NCBI RefSeq assembly: GCF_003751945.1
Contig: NZ_RJKL01000001.1
Span: 4,278,001 to 4,342,000 of the forward strand
Length of the DNA stretch: 64,000 nucleotides
Reading direction: 5' to 3'
Origin: Couchioplanes caeruleus
GTDB lineage: Bacteria; Actinomycetota; Actinomycetes; Mycobacteriales; Micromonosporaceae
Of the stretch, positions 26,906 to 35,208 are shown one piece after another. Each line of letters starts with the position of its first letter. Position 1 is the first letter of the stretch. The translations under genes were made by a program, and so were the position numbers. The notes beneath the pieces are model-generated. The model was not told the origin of the DNA, did no database searches, and worked only from the letters and a program-made list of their open reading frames with translations.

Positions 26906-28219
26906 ATGAGCACCGAAGGCCTCCCCCCTGCCCCACAACGGCGGAGGCGTGTGCCTCAGCCGACGACCCCCGAGCTGCCGAACATCTACCCGCGTACCGC
27001 CATCGCGAAGTTGGACCGCAAGTCCTACCAGGGGCGACCCGAGACGCTCCCCGTCGAGGACGTGGCACCCGTCGTGGGGATGGCCGAGTCATTCATCCGA
27101 CGGATCTTCGGCAACAAGAGGAAGCTCACGGTCGACGAGGTCCTCGAGCTCCTCGACCAGGACGCATTTTCGGAAACCTTCGTTCCTCGTAGCCGCGTTC
27201 TGGACTATCTGCTGTCTGAGCTCGACGCCAGCGTGCGCTCGATCGAGTTCCCCCAGGACCAAAAGTGGGACCTCATCAACGGCGACTTCCTGCAGGTCGT
27301 TGGCGCGCTGCCCAAGGCTAGCGTCCAGTGCGTCGTGACCTCGACGCCGTACTGGGGCATGCGTATCTACAAGGACGCCTGCCTCGTGCGCTGGGCAGAT
27401 GGCGAAGAGTGCGCCTTCGGCCACGAACAGACGCCAGAGGGTTTCATCCGGCATACGATCGAGATTCTGCATCGGCTGCGCCCAGTGCTGACGGAGTCAG
27501 CGTCGGTCTGGTGGAACCTTATGGACACCTACATGACGCGGACCCAGATTCGTAGCAACGCCTACGAAGCACTCCAGGCCATGGACGGCCGGAACCGGAT
27601 GAAGTGGGGGGACCACGAGCACCACCGCTACAGCGCCGGCCATTCCTACATCAAAGATGGCGAGCAGTGCGGTATCCCGGCTCTGGTCGCAGAGCGAGCT
27701 AGTCGCATCGGGTACTACACCAAGAGCATCATCACGTGGGCGAAGATCAACAGCTTGCCTGAGCCCCAGAACTCCCGCGTGAGCCGCAACCTTGAGTACG
27801 TGCTGCACCTCTCGACCCAGCGCGCACCAAAGTTCGACAAGGGCGCATACCGCAGGCTAGGTGCCAACCTCGGCGGACGCAACGCACTATACGAGGGCGA
27901 CAAGCTCTCCGACGTCTGGGTGATTCCCGTTTCGTCCGGGGGCGACGGACACGGGGCACAGTTTCCGCTGGCGCTGCCCGGACGTTGCATTGCGATCTCG
28001 ACCAATGCGAACGACATCGTCCTCGATCCCTTCATCGGGTCCGGCAACACTGCCGTGGCTGCGCTCACGCTCGGTCGGCGCGTGATCGGCGTGGACGTCT
28101 CCCAGCAGTACCTGGACCTCGCCGAGGCGAAGATTCGCGAGTTGGACCAGCGCCTCCCAATAGATTTCTGCGCCACGGCCCCACAGGAAGAATTTCAGGC
28201 TGACCGGAAGTGCGGCTGA
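26906..28219 (+). CDS. Site-specific DNA methyltransferase, beta class (probably N4-cytosine or N6-adenine)
   Basis: A 437-residue protein. Residues 1-110 are a non-catalytic N-terminal region with a helix-turn-helix-like segment (VEDVAPVVGMAESFIRRIFG). Catalytic motif IV is TSTPYWG at 145-151, close to the usual TSPPYWG but with Thr for the first Pro. The target-recognition region follows (about 200-340), and the AdoMet-binding motif I DPFIGSGNTAV starts at residue 374. The order IV, TRD, I defines the beta class. It should transfer methyl groups from AdoMet to the exocyclic amine of the recognised base, protecting host DNA from the adjacent nuclease. The sequence recognised cannot be read from the gene. 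Confidence 0.87.
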   Translation: MSTEGLPPAPQRRRRVPQPTTPELPNIYPRTAIAKLDRKSYQGRPETLPVEDVAPVVGMAESFIRRIFGNKRKLTVDEVLELLDQDAFSETFVPRSRVLDYLLSELDASVRSIEFPQDQKWDLINGDFLQVVGALPKASVQCVVTSTPYWGMRIYKDACLVRWADGEECAFGHEQTPEGFIRHTIEILHRLRPVLTESASVWWNLMDTYMTRTQIRSNAYEALQAMDGRNRMKWGDHEHHRYSAGHSYIKDGEQCGIPALVAERASRIGYYTKSIITWAKINSLPEPQNSRVSRNLEYVLHLSTQRAPKFDKGAYRRLGANLGGRNALYEGDKLSDVWVIPVSSGGDGHGAQFPLALPGRCIAISTNANDIVLDPFIGSGNTAVAALTLGRRVIGVDVSQQYLDLAEAKIRELDQRLPIDFCATAPQEEFQADRKCG

Positions 28220-28266
28220 ACAGGTTTGCTCTTACGCCATCTCAGTACGTCCTCAGTGACAAGTTG

Positions 28267-31200
28267 TCAGGAAGTCATGGCGGACTCGTACTGGACCGTG
28301 TGGCGTATCTGGGCGGCGGCCTCGGCGAGGTCCGTCACCGGCTGCGGATGGGCGCCGTACGGGGTGAGGAAGAGCAGGATGCAACGGGCGACCGTCTCCC
28401 CGGTGGCGACGTGCACAGCGGTGGCGTACGCGGCCATCTGGGGCCGGTAGTAGTCGATGCGTGCGTCGAACGCTGCGGTGGGTACGGCGTCGGTCTTGTA
28501 GTCGACGATGACCAGGCCGTCGTCGTCGCGGTAGAGCAGGTCGATGATGCCTTCGAGGATGCGGTCGCCGAGGGTGGTGCCGACGTAGGTCTCGCGCCAA
28601 TGGGGTCGGGTGGCTGCCTGCTGCACGACGTCGGAGTCAAGGGCGGCGTGGGCGAGCTGGGTGACGAGTTCGGTGTGGTCGGCGACGCCTTCGGCGAGGG
28701 CCTGGGCGGCTACAGCGTCCTGCAACCCGGAGCCGGTAGCCAGGTCGACCGATTGCAAAACGCCATGGACGGCGCGGCCGATGGCGGTGCCGTAGCGGCC
28801 CTTGTTCCACGGTGGTAGTTCGAGGTCGCGGGGGTTCTTCGCCAGGCCTGGGTCGCGGGGTTCGCCGAGCCGGTCGGCCTCGGCCGGGCGGACGGTGGTG
28901 TGCGTGCCTTCCAGGTGGGAGGCGCTGACGGCGGAGGGGCGTGCTGCGGCTGTCTGCGCCTGGCTGATTCGGTCATGCCACTGGTCGTACGGCGGTGGTG
29001 GTGTCACGGCCGGGGGCGTTGGGCGGTGGCCGTCGGCGGTCGTGGTCGGCGTGAGGTCGGGTGCGGGTGGGGCGGCGTCGGCGAGCAGTTCGGCGCTGGT
29101 GAACCCGCCTGGGGTGCGGGGTGCGGTGCGGGTCTTGCGGTGCAGGGAGACGACGAGGTGGTCGCGGGCGCGGGTGCAGGCGACGTAGAGCAGGCGCAGG
29201 CGTTCGTGGTGGCCCATCTGTTCGTCGAGGGGTTTGGCGGCCTCGAACGCGGTGGTTTGCAATTCTTTGCGCAGGCGCACTTCGTAGCCGCCGGTGCGGG
29301 GCCAGAGCACCTCGACACCGGCGCGGGCGCCGCCGGCCCGGCTCGTCATGCCAGAGACGACGACGATGCCGAACTCCAAGCCTTTGGCGGCGTGGATGGT
29401 CATGATGCGGATGGTGTCGGTGTCGGTCTCGGGGAGGATGGCCTCGGCGACGCGGGCGGTCTCGCTGGCCTGGCGGGCGGCCCAGCTCAGGTAGCCGCGC
29501 AGGCTGGCGTGTTCGGCGTCGGTGAAGGCGCGGGCCTGGTCGACGACGAAGCGCAGCCTGCGCCAGATATCTCGGGCGTGCGGGGAAGCGGCGGCGACCT
29601 CGTACATGCGCCGGTCGTCGATCAAACGGGTAAGGACTTCGCTGGGGGCGAGCCAGGCGCGGTCGTCGTGCAGCCGGCGCAGATAGGCGATCGCTCTGCC
29701 GACCGGATGGTCGTCCGCGAGGGTGGTCGGTGCCGGGGCGAGCAAATGGACGCGGCCGCCGGCCCGCCGCCAGGTGTAGAGGTCGTCGTCGCCGCAGCCG
29801 AACAGCGGTGTTCGCAGGGCGGTGAGCAAGGCGAGGGCGTCGCTGGGGTCGTCGGCGGCGCGGGCGGCGGTCAGCAGGTCGCGGACCTCGCGGGTGCGGT
29901 AGACCAGGGAGCTGGCGGCGGAGTGGTAGCCGATGCCGGCGGCATCGAGGGCGGTTTCCAGGTGGGGCAGGCTGGTGCGGGCGGGGACGAGGACGGCGAT
30001 GTCGCGGAGTCCGGCGTCGCGCCAGCCGTCGCCGTCGGAGACCTGCCACCGCTCGGCCAGGATCGTTTGGATAGTGGCGGCGACGTCGGCCGCCTCGCGG
30101 GTGCGCAGCTCATCGGCGTCCGGGTCGTCGCCGTGGGGTTGGGCGCCGAGGGTGATGACCGGCGGTCCGGTCGGGGGTGTCGGGCGGACGGCGTTCAGCG
30201 GGCGGTAGGCCGGTTGGGAGCCGGGTTCGGCGACGATGAGGGTGCCGAAGGTGGTGTTGATCCAGTCGAGGATCGGTGCGCCGGTGCGGAAGTTGGTGTC
30301 CAGCACGACGGGAGCGCCGAGGTGTTGTCGGGCGCGCAGGTAGGTGGCGATGTCGGCGCGGCGGAATCGGTAGATCGACTGTTTGGGGTCGCCGACGACG
30401 AACAGGCTGCCGGCCGGCACGTGGACGTCGGTCCAGTCGGTGGCGTCGGCGTCGGCGCCACCGGCGATGCGCACGGCCAGCTCGACCTGGATGGGGTCGG
30501 TGTCCTGGAACTCGTCGAGCAGCAGCCGCCGGTAGCGCTGCTGGAGCGAGGTCCGCACCGTCGCGCCGTGCTGGGGGTGGCGTAGTAGGTCGCGGGCGAG
30601 GACGAGCAGGTCGTGGAATTCGAGGCGGCCCTCGGCCCGGCGGGCGGCGGCGTCGTCGAGGGTGGCGCGGCCGATGCGGTGCGCGAGGCGGCGCAGCGTC
30701 GCCTCCAGGACCCGGTCGCGCAGGCTGGTGGCGGCGGTCGCCAAGTCGCGGCAGGCGCCGCGCAGTTCGTCGAGGTCGACGGGGCGCCAGTTGCCGGCGC
30801 GGCCGTGCCGCCAGGCGCCGCCCAGCGCGAGACCGAGCACGGTGAGCCGGGCCGCCTCGTCAGGTGCGGCGGCGAGTTGCCGTGCCCAGTCGGCCAGATG
30901 CTCCAGGCGAGCGAGCATCTTGTCGTCGTCGGCGCGGCAGTGCGCGCGAAGCACGAGGATGCGTTCGGCCTCGGTGAGGAGGGTGTCCACGTCCACCGGC
31001 GGCGGGGGATCGCCGGGGGCGGCGAGGACCCGGTCGGTGATGAGGTCCCAATTGGCGGTGAACGCCATGGTCAAGGCGCGCAGGTCGTCCAGGCGCATTC
31101 CGGCGGCCATGGCCAGTAGCAGGGTGTCGGCCAGCTCCGGGTCGTCGAGCAGGTCGGCGCGCAGGGTGGTCCAGCGGTTGTCGAACGCCACCCCTGAGGT

Positions 31201-31590
31201 CACCTCGTCGAGGATCTCCACCAGCGGCGGCAGCCCGGCCTCGATGGGGTGTTCGCCCAGGATGCGCTGGGCGAACGAGTGCAGGGTCCCGATCGCCGCC
31301 TTATCCAGGTCGTCCACGGCCTCGCCGGCGCAGCGGGCGTCGGGCGCGGCGGTCGCGGCGTGGGCTTCGAAGGCGACCCGGAGCCGGTCGCGCAGTTCGG
31401 CGGCGGCCTTCTCGGTGAACGTGACCGCGGCGACCTGCGGTAGCGGGATGCCACTGAGCACGGTGGCGACGACGCGGTCGACCAACGACTTGGTTTTGCC
31501 GGAGCCGGCGCCGGCCTCCACGAACAGGGTTTCGTCGAGGCGGTCCGTGATGCGGTGGCGCGCGTCGGCGTCGCCCAACGGTGCGGTCAC
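28267..31590 (-). CDS. AddA-like UvrD-family helicase with C-terminal RecB-type nuclease domain
   Basis: About 1,107 residues from GTG 31590, chosen because it overlaps the upstream stop as GTGA; the longer frame to 31659 adds 23 residues. Superfamily 1A helicase motifs are complete: Walker A AGAGSGKT (K32), TFTEKAAAELRDR (Ia), LLLDEFQDTDPIQ (II), GDPKQSIYRFR (III), and LLYVACTRARDHL (VI). The C-terminal nuclease domain carries GIIDLLYRDDDGLVIVDYKTD (D1030, K1032). With the overlapping AddB-like gene it should form a heterodimeric end-processing helicase-nuclease. Actinobacteria normally use AdnAB for core recombination, so this island copy may be accessory or defensive. Confidence 0.85.
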   Translation of the reverse strand: MTAPLGDADARHRITDRLDETLFVEAGAGSGKTKSLVDRVVATVLSGIPLPQVAAVTFTEKAAAELRDRLRVAFEAHAATAAPDARCAGEAVDDLDKAAIGTLHSFAQRILGEHPIEAGLPPLVEILDEVTSGVAFDNRWTTLRADLLDDPELADTLLLAMAAGMRLDDLRALTMAFTANWDLITDRVLAAPGDPPPPVDVDTLLTEAERILVLRAHCRADDDKMLARLEHLADWARQLAAAPDEAARLTVLGLALGGAWRHGRAGNWRPVDLDELRGACRDLATAATSLRDRVLEATLRRLAHRIGRATLDDAAARRAEGRLEFHDLLVLARDLLRHPQHGATVRTSLQQRYRRLLLDEFQDTDPIQVELAVRIAGGADADATDWTDVHVPAGSLFVVGDPKQSIYRFRRADIATYLRARQHLGAPVVLDTNFRTGAPILDWINTTFGTLIVAEPGSQPAYRPLNAVRPTPPTGPPVITLGAQPHGDDPDADELRTREAADVAATIQTILAERWQVSDGDGWRDAGLRDIAVLVPARTSLPHLETALDAAGIGYHSAASSLVYRTREVRDLLTAARAADDPSDALALLTALRTPLFGCGDDDLYTWRRAGGRVHLLAPAPTTLADDHPVGRAIAYLRRLHDDRAWLAPSEVLTRLIDDRRMYEVAAASPHARDIWRRLRFVVDQARAFTDAEHASLRGYLSWAARQASETARVAEAILPETDTDTIRIMTIHAAKGLEFGIVVVSGMTSRAGGARAGVEVLWPRTGGYEVRLRKELQTTAFEAAKPLDEQMGHHERLRLLYVACTRARDHLVVSLHRKTRTAPRTPGGFTSAELLADAAPPAPDLTPTTTADGHRPTPPAVTPPPPYDQWHDRISQAQTAAARPSAVSASHLEGTHTTVRPAEADRLGEPRDPGLAKNPRDLELPPWNKGRYGTAIGRAVHGVLQSVDLATGSGLQDAVAAQALAEGVADHTELVTQLAHAALDSDVVQQAATRPHWRETYVGTTLGDRILEGIIDLLYRDDDGLVIVDYKTDAVPTAAFDARIDYYRPQMAAYATAVHVATGETVARCILLFLTPYGAHPQPVTDLAEAAAQIRHTVQYESAMTS

Positions 31591-34500
31591 CTGGTCACGT
31601 CCGGGTCGATCAGGGACAGGTAGGCGGCCAGCCGAGGGTCGGATCGTTTGTGGGACCACCGGGTGCGCAGTTCGGCGACGCCGAGGCCGTCCGGGTCACA
31701 GTAAGGGCATTCGACGTGGCCGCCCCAGCCGTCCTCGTCCGGTGGCCGGTGCGGGAACAGCCCGGCCGCGATCCCGTCGACGATGACCCCGAGTGTCTCG
31801 GCGAAGGTGTGTTCGGTGGGTTCGTCAAGGACGAGGGCGATGCGCCGGCCTCGGTCCTTGCGCAGGAACCAGTACTCAGCCGTGACCGCGGCCTGGGGTG
31901 CGTCGAGGGCGGCGCGGGCGGCGTAGCCGTACACGGGTAGTTGCAGTTTCGTGCCGCGCGCGGTGGGGTCGGTCTGGTCGAGGTCGGCGAAGCTGCGGCT
32001 GCTGCCGGTCTTGTAGTCGACCACCACGATCGCGTCACCGGCGCGGTCGACGCGGTCGGCGCTTCCGCGCAGGAATACGGTGCGGCCGTCATGCAGCGCT
32101 ACCTCGACCGGGAGTGCGCCGCGCATACCGAAGGCCAGCTCGGAGCGGACCTGGCCGCGGCCGGTCGCGGCGCGTAACTGCTCGTCGTCGTCGAGGAACA
32201 GGTTGAGGTCGGCCAGGATGCGGGTCAGTTCCTGCCGCCACAGCAGCCGGTGCCCGGTCACCCCGCGCACGGCCAGCTCAGCGGCGACCTCACTGGCGAT
32301 ACGCTGCAGGTCGGCCCGCTGGGCGTCGCTCCAAGGAGTGTTGCCGGCCGGGACGGCGCCGGCCTCGGCCTGGGCGGCGAAGAACCGGTCCAGGGCTAGG
32401 TGCATGAGGTTGCCCACTTCCAGGGGGCTGATGTGCAGCAGTTCCTCGGGCGATTCCACCGGGGAGACCCGCAGTAGTCGGGCGGCGAAGTACCGGTGTG
32501 GGCAGCGAGTCCACGCCTCCAGCGCGGTCGGAGAGAGCACCGCCCCGGCGGTCGGGTCGGGCACGTCGAGCCCGGCGAGGTCGCCGTCGAAGCGGGTGAG
32601 CCGGTCGCTTGCGTGGCCGCGCCGCATGTCCAGCGCTGCTGCCACCACGTCGTCGCCGGGCAGGGTCTGCTCGAGCGGGATGTCGCGGGTGTGGGCGGCC
32701 ACGGCGGCCCGGGTCCGCCATTCCTGCAGTGTCGCGAGCTCGTCGGAGCCGGTGAGGCTGGCCGCGAACGACGGCGAGCCAACCAGGAAGTCGCCGCGCG
32801 CCGACTGCCAACGCGTGGCGTCGACGCTTCCGTTGCCGGAGCGGCTGCGAAGGGTCGGCAGCAGCCACCGCGACGGCAATCGTGTGGTGCTCTGCCGTAG
32901 GTCGCCGCGCGGGAACGATACGACCACCTCGGGTGCGGCGGCCAGTGCCGCGAGCAGGTGCCGGTGCTGCCGGTCGACGCGGTCGCGTAGCAGCGGCAAC
33001 TGTCCACCGGTCAACGCGCGTACCTCATCGGGGAGCAGGGCGTCGGTGCCGAGCCGTCCGGGCACCAGTTCCTCGGCTAGCCCGAGAACGTAGACGATGT
33101 CGACGTCCAGGCCGACCGCCGCCGACAGCGGCGCCACCAGGACTCCCTCGCCGAAGCGGCCGTGGCGGGGAAGGTCCGCCGCGAGCTCCAGCTCCAGGGT
33201 CAGCCGCAGCGCGGTCAGGTCGGCGGCCGCCGCTACCGCCCCGAGCCCGGCCATGCCGGCCAGCGAACGGGCTACCTTGTCCGCGGCGCGTAGCTCGTCC
33301 TCGGGCAGCCACGCCTCGGCATCAAGGTTGCCGACCAGGGCGCCGTAGGTGCGCTGTGCCCAGGCCGACAACGCCGGCCAGGCGGTCAGGCTTTCCCCCT
33401 CGTGCAGCCGCTCGCGCAACTCACCGACGAACTGCCGCAGGGCGTCGGCGATATCGGCGTCGCTCTCCCGGCGTGAAATCACCTCTTGCCGAGGGGCCTC
33501 GCATGCCCGTTCGGTGCCGGCCGCCAGGCGCTCCTGGGTGGCGTACGCCTTGAGCCGGATGTCCCAGTCATCGCCGGCCACCACCCCCGCTGACCGGGAG
33601 ATCCGCTCCCAGCGCGCCGCCGGAACCCGTCGGCCCGCGGCGTCGCGTACCGGCGCGGACGCGAGTACCGCCATCACCTCGTCGCGGCGCCAGCCGTGCT
33701 CCGGCAGTGCCAGCAAATCCAGGAACGCCCGGGCCAGGCTGCGCTCGATGGTTGGGCGGACGCCGGTGCCGTTCCAGGCTATCCCGGCCGCGTCGAGATG
33801 CTCCGCGAGCAGCCGCGCATACGGGGAGGCGGAACCGTAGAGCACCGCCACCCGGTGCGCGGGAGCCTGCTGCAGTGCGCCGGTGAGCAGCCGGATAACG
33901 CAGCGGACCTCGTCATCGGCGTCCGACGCGTGCAGCACCCCGGCCGCGATCGGCGGAGGGAACTCTGCCATGCGCGCCGCCGGGCCAAGCCATCGGAGCG
34001 ACGACATGGTGGTGGCGTCGACGCGGGTGTCACCGGTGCGGGCTGCGACGACATGCAGGTCGGTAACGGACGCCAGCTGGGCCAGGAACGCGACGGCCCC
34101 TGGCGGCAGCTCGTCGGGAAGGAAGAAGACGACCGTACCGATCTCGTCGGCGACCCTAGGATTTCGACCCAGCGCCTCGGTGGCGGCGCGGCGCAGGTCG
34201 GAAACGTCGTACCAACCTGCCGCGAGGGTGGTGACGACTCGGTGGTGCAGGCGGACAAGGTTCGCCGCAATCGGGCCACCGTTGGCGCTAATCGCCGACA
34301 GACCCGCCTCATCGACTTCCCGTAGCTGGCGATGCGCTGCGGCAAGCGCCCGAACAGTCGTCGGATGCTGCGCTACCGGCGCGAACAGCCCTGGCTCCTC
34401 GGCGAGGGCCCGCCGCCACGCGGCGGCGAGCACGGCCTCGGTCGCGGGACGGCGACCGGCCCCCACCAGGGCTGCAGCCGCGACCTGCTCGGCCAGACGA

Positions 34501-34703
34501 TCGACCGTGAGTACTGCCAGGCCGGCGATCCCCGGCCGGCCGTGGACACCACCGGCGAGGGAACGGCGCGCCAGCACGCCCGCGAGATTCGTCGGCACCA
34601 GCACGGTCACCGGCGTCAGCAGGTCACCGTCCTTAGCGTCCGCCACCGTCCGGCGTAGCGCCTCGTGCGCCACCGACCCGTAGCCCGTCCAAGTCACCGC
34701 CAC
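31587..34703 (-). CDS. AddB-like PD-(D/E)XK nuclease subunit
   Basis: A 1,038-residue protein from GTG 34703. The N-terminus follows the AddB/RecC-like inactive-helicase pattern (VTVLVPTNLAGVLARRSLAG) without a P-loop. The C-terminal RecB-type nuclease domain has VVDYKTG (D896, K898) followed by KLQLPVYGYAARAALDAPQ. Cysteines in WTRCPHRYF and ECPYCDPDG correspond to three of the four iron-sulfur ligands found in AddB; the expected fourth after the CxxC pair is not visible. It is the first gene of a two-gene operon with the AddA-like gene (4-base overlap). Its own promoter must lie in 34704-34900. Confidence 0.83.
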   Translation of the reverse strand: MAVTWTGYGSVAHEALRRTVADAKDGDLLTPVTVLVPTNLAGVLARRSLAGGVHGRPGIAGLAVLTVDRLAEQVAAAALVGAGRRPATEAVLAAAWRRALAEEPGLFAPVAQHPTTVRALAAAHRQLREVDEAGLSAISANGGPIAANLVRLHHRVVTTLAAGWYDVSDLRRAATEALGRNPRVADEIGTVVFFLPDELPPGAVAFLAQLASVTDLHVVAARTGDTRVDATTMSSLRWLGPAARMAEFPPPIAAGVLHASDADDEVRCVIRLLTGALQQAPAHRVAVLYGSASPYARLLAEHLDAAGIAWNGTGVRPTIERSLARAFLDLLALPEHGWRRDEVMAVLASAPVRDAAGRRVPAARWERISRSAGVVAGDDWDIRLKAYATQERLAAGTERACEAPRQEVISRRESDADIADALRQFVGELRERLHEGESLTAWPALSAWAQRTYGALVGNLDAEAWLPEDELRAADKVARSLAGMAGLGAVAAAADLTALRLTLELELAADLPRHGRFGEGVLVAPLSAAVGLDVDIVYVLGLAEELVPGRLGTDALLPDEVRALTGGQLPLLRDRVDRQHRHLLAALAAAPEVVVSFPRGDLRQSTTRLPSRWLLPTLRSRSGNGSVDATRWQSARGDFLVGSPSFAASLTGSDELATLQEWRTRAAVAAHTRDIPLEQTLPGDDVVAAALDMRRGHASDRLTRFDGDLAGLDVPDPTAGAVLSPTALEAWTRCPHRYFAARLLRVSPVESPEELLHISPLEVGNLMHLALDRFFAAQAEAGAVPAGNTPWSDAQRADLQRIASEVAAELAVRGVTGHRLLWRQELTRILADLNLFLDDDEQLRAATGRGQVRSELAFGMRGALPVEVALHDGRTVFLRGSADRVDRAGDAIVVVDYKTGSSRSFADLDQTDPTARGTKLQLPVYGYAARAALDAPQAAVTAEYWFLRKDRGRRIALVLDEPTEHTFAETLGVIVDGIAAGLFPHRPPDEDGWGGHVECPYCDPDGLGVAELRTRWSHKRSDPRLAAYLSLIDPDVTR

Positions 34704-35208
34704 GGGCGGCGCTCCAGGTCATGGGCATACGGACGCATTGACACGGGCTCCCCATCGTCGTCGGAATGGGCACCAACCGGGGGAGCTGGAAGCGGTGAAT
34801 CGACTTCACGTTATCCACGCTGCGGCCACGGCGTTGGCGATTCGCCTCAACCTCGTTCGCGCGGGATGCCCTGGCACGGCACGACACCGGGCGGGCCGGC
34901 GCTGGGGAGGACCGGGCCTTTTCGCATGTTTGCCTGGGGGCCGAGCCCCCAGACCCCACGGTGCGGTGGTCAGCCCTCAGAACCAGACCCCACCTTGCGG
35001 TGGTTGCTCGAGGAAGTGGTCACTCTGGCTTCGGCTCACGTACTGCGTTGCTTGTTCCTTGGGGGTCGAGTTCCTTGAGCCGATGGTGGGATGGTTCGGG
35101 GCGCGTTCGGCTGTGTCGATCGGCAAGATCGTCGGGTAGCGTGACGCCGTTTGTCGGACGTGTGTCGATGGCGTCCGCGGATCAACCGAGCGTGGAGGAC
35201 TGTTCTCA
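34704..35208. other. Right-hand junction of the island, no gene seen
   Basis: This 505-base gap holds the promoter of the AddB/AddA operon, a dispersed repeat (34936-35027) and the leader of the deacetylase-like gene. Several open frames exist but none has a ribosome site with a credible product. I looked for a copy of the tRNA-Gly 3' end (an attachment site) and did not find one. Confidence 0.45.
34936..35027. repeat. Dispersed repeat copy A (hairpin plus CCCCAC-TGCGGTGG unit)
   Basis: A GGGGGCCGAGCCCCC hairpin (34936-34950) is followed by ACCCCACGGTGCGGTGG, a second ACCCCACCTTGCGGTGG copy at about 34987, and GGTCACTCTGG at about 35018. The same elements in the same order occur at 57331-57392, so this is a dispersed element rather than local chance. 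Confidence 0.7.

Noticed and set aside
28900..30585. 561-codon Gly/Val-rich open frame opposite the AddA-like gene
   Set aside because: Complement of a gene with all helicase motifs; composition is an artefact of high third-position GC.
34704..35208. Attachment-site copy of the tRNA-Gly 3' end at the island's right edge
   Set aside because: I searched by eye for the T-arm/acceptor sequence and found no match. The original right end may have been deleted or lie outside this gap.
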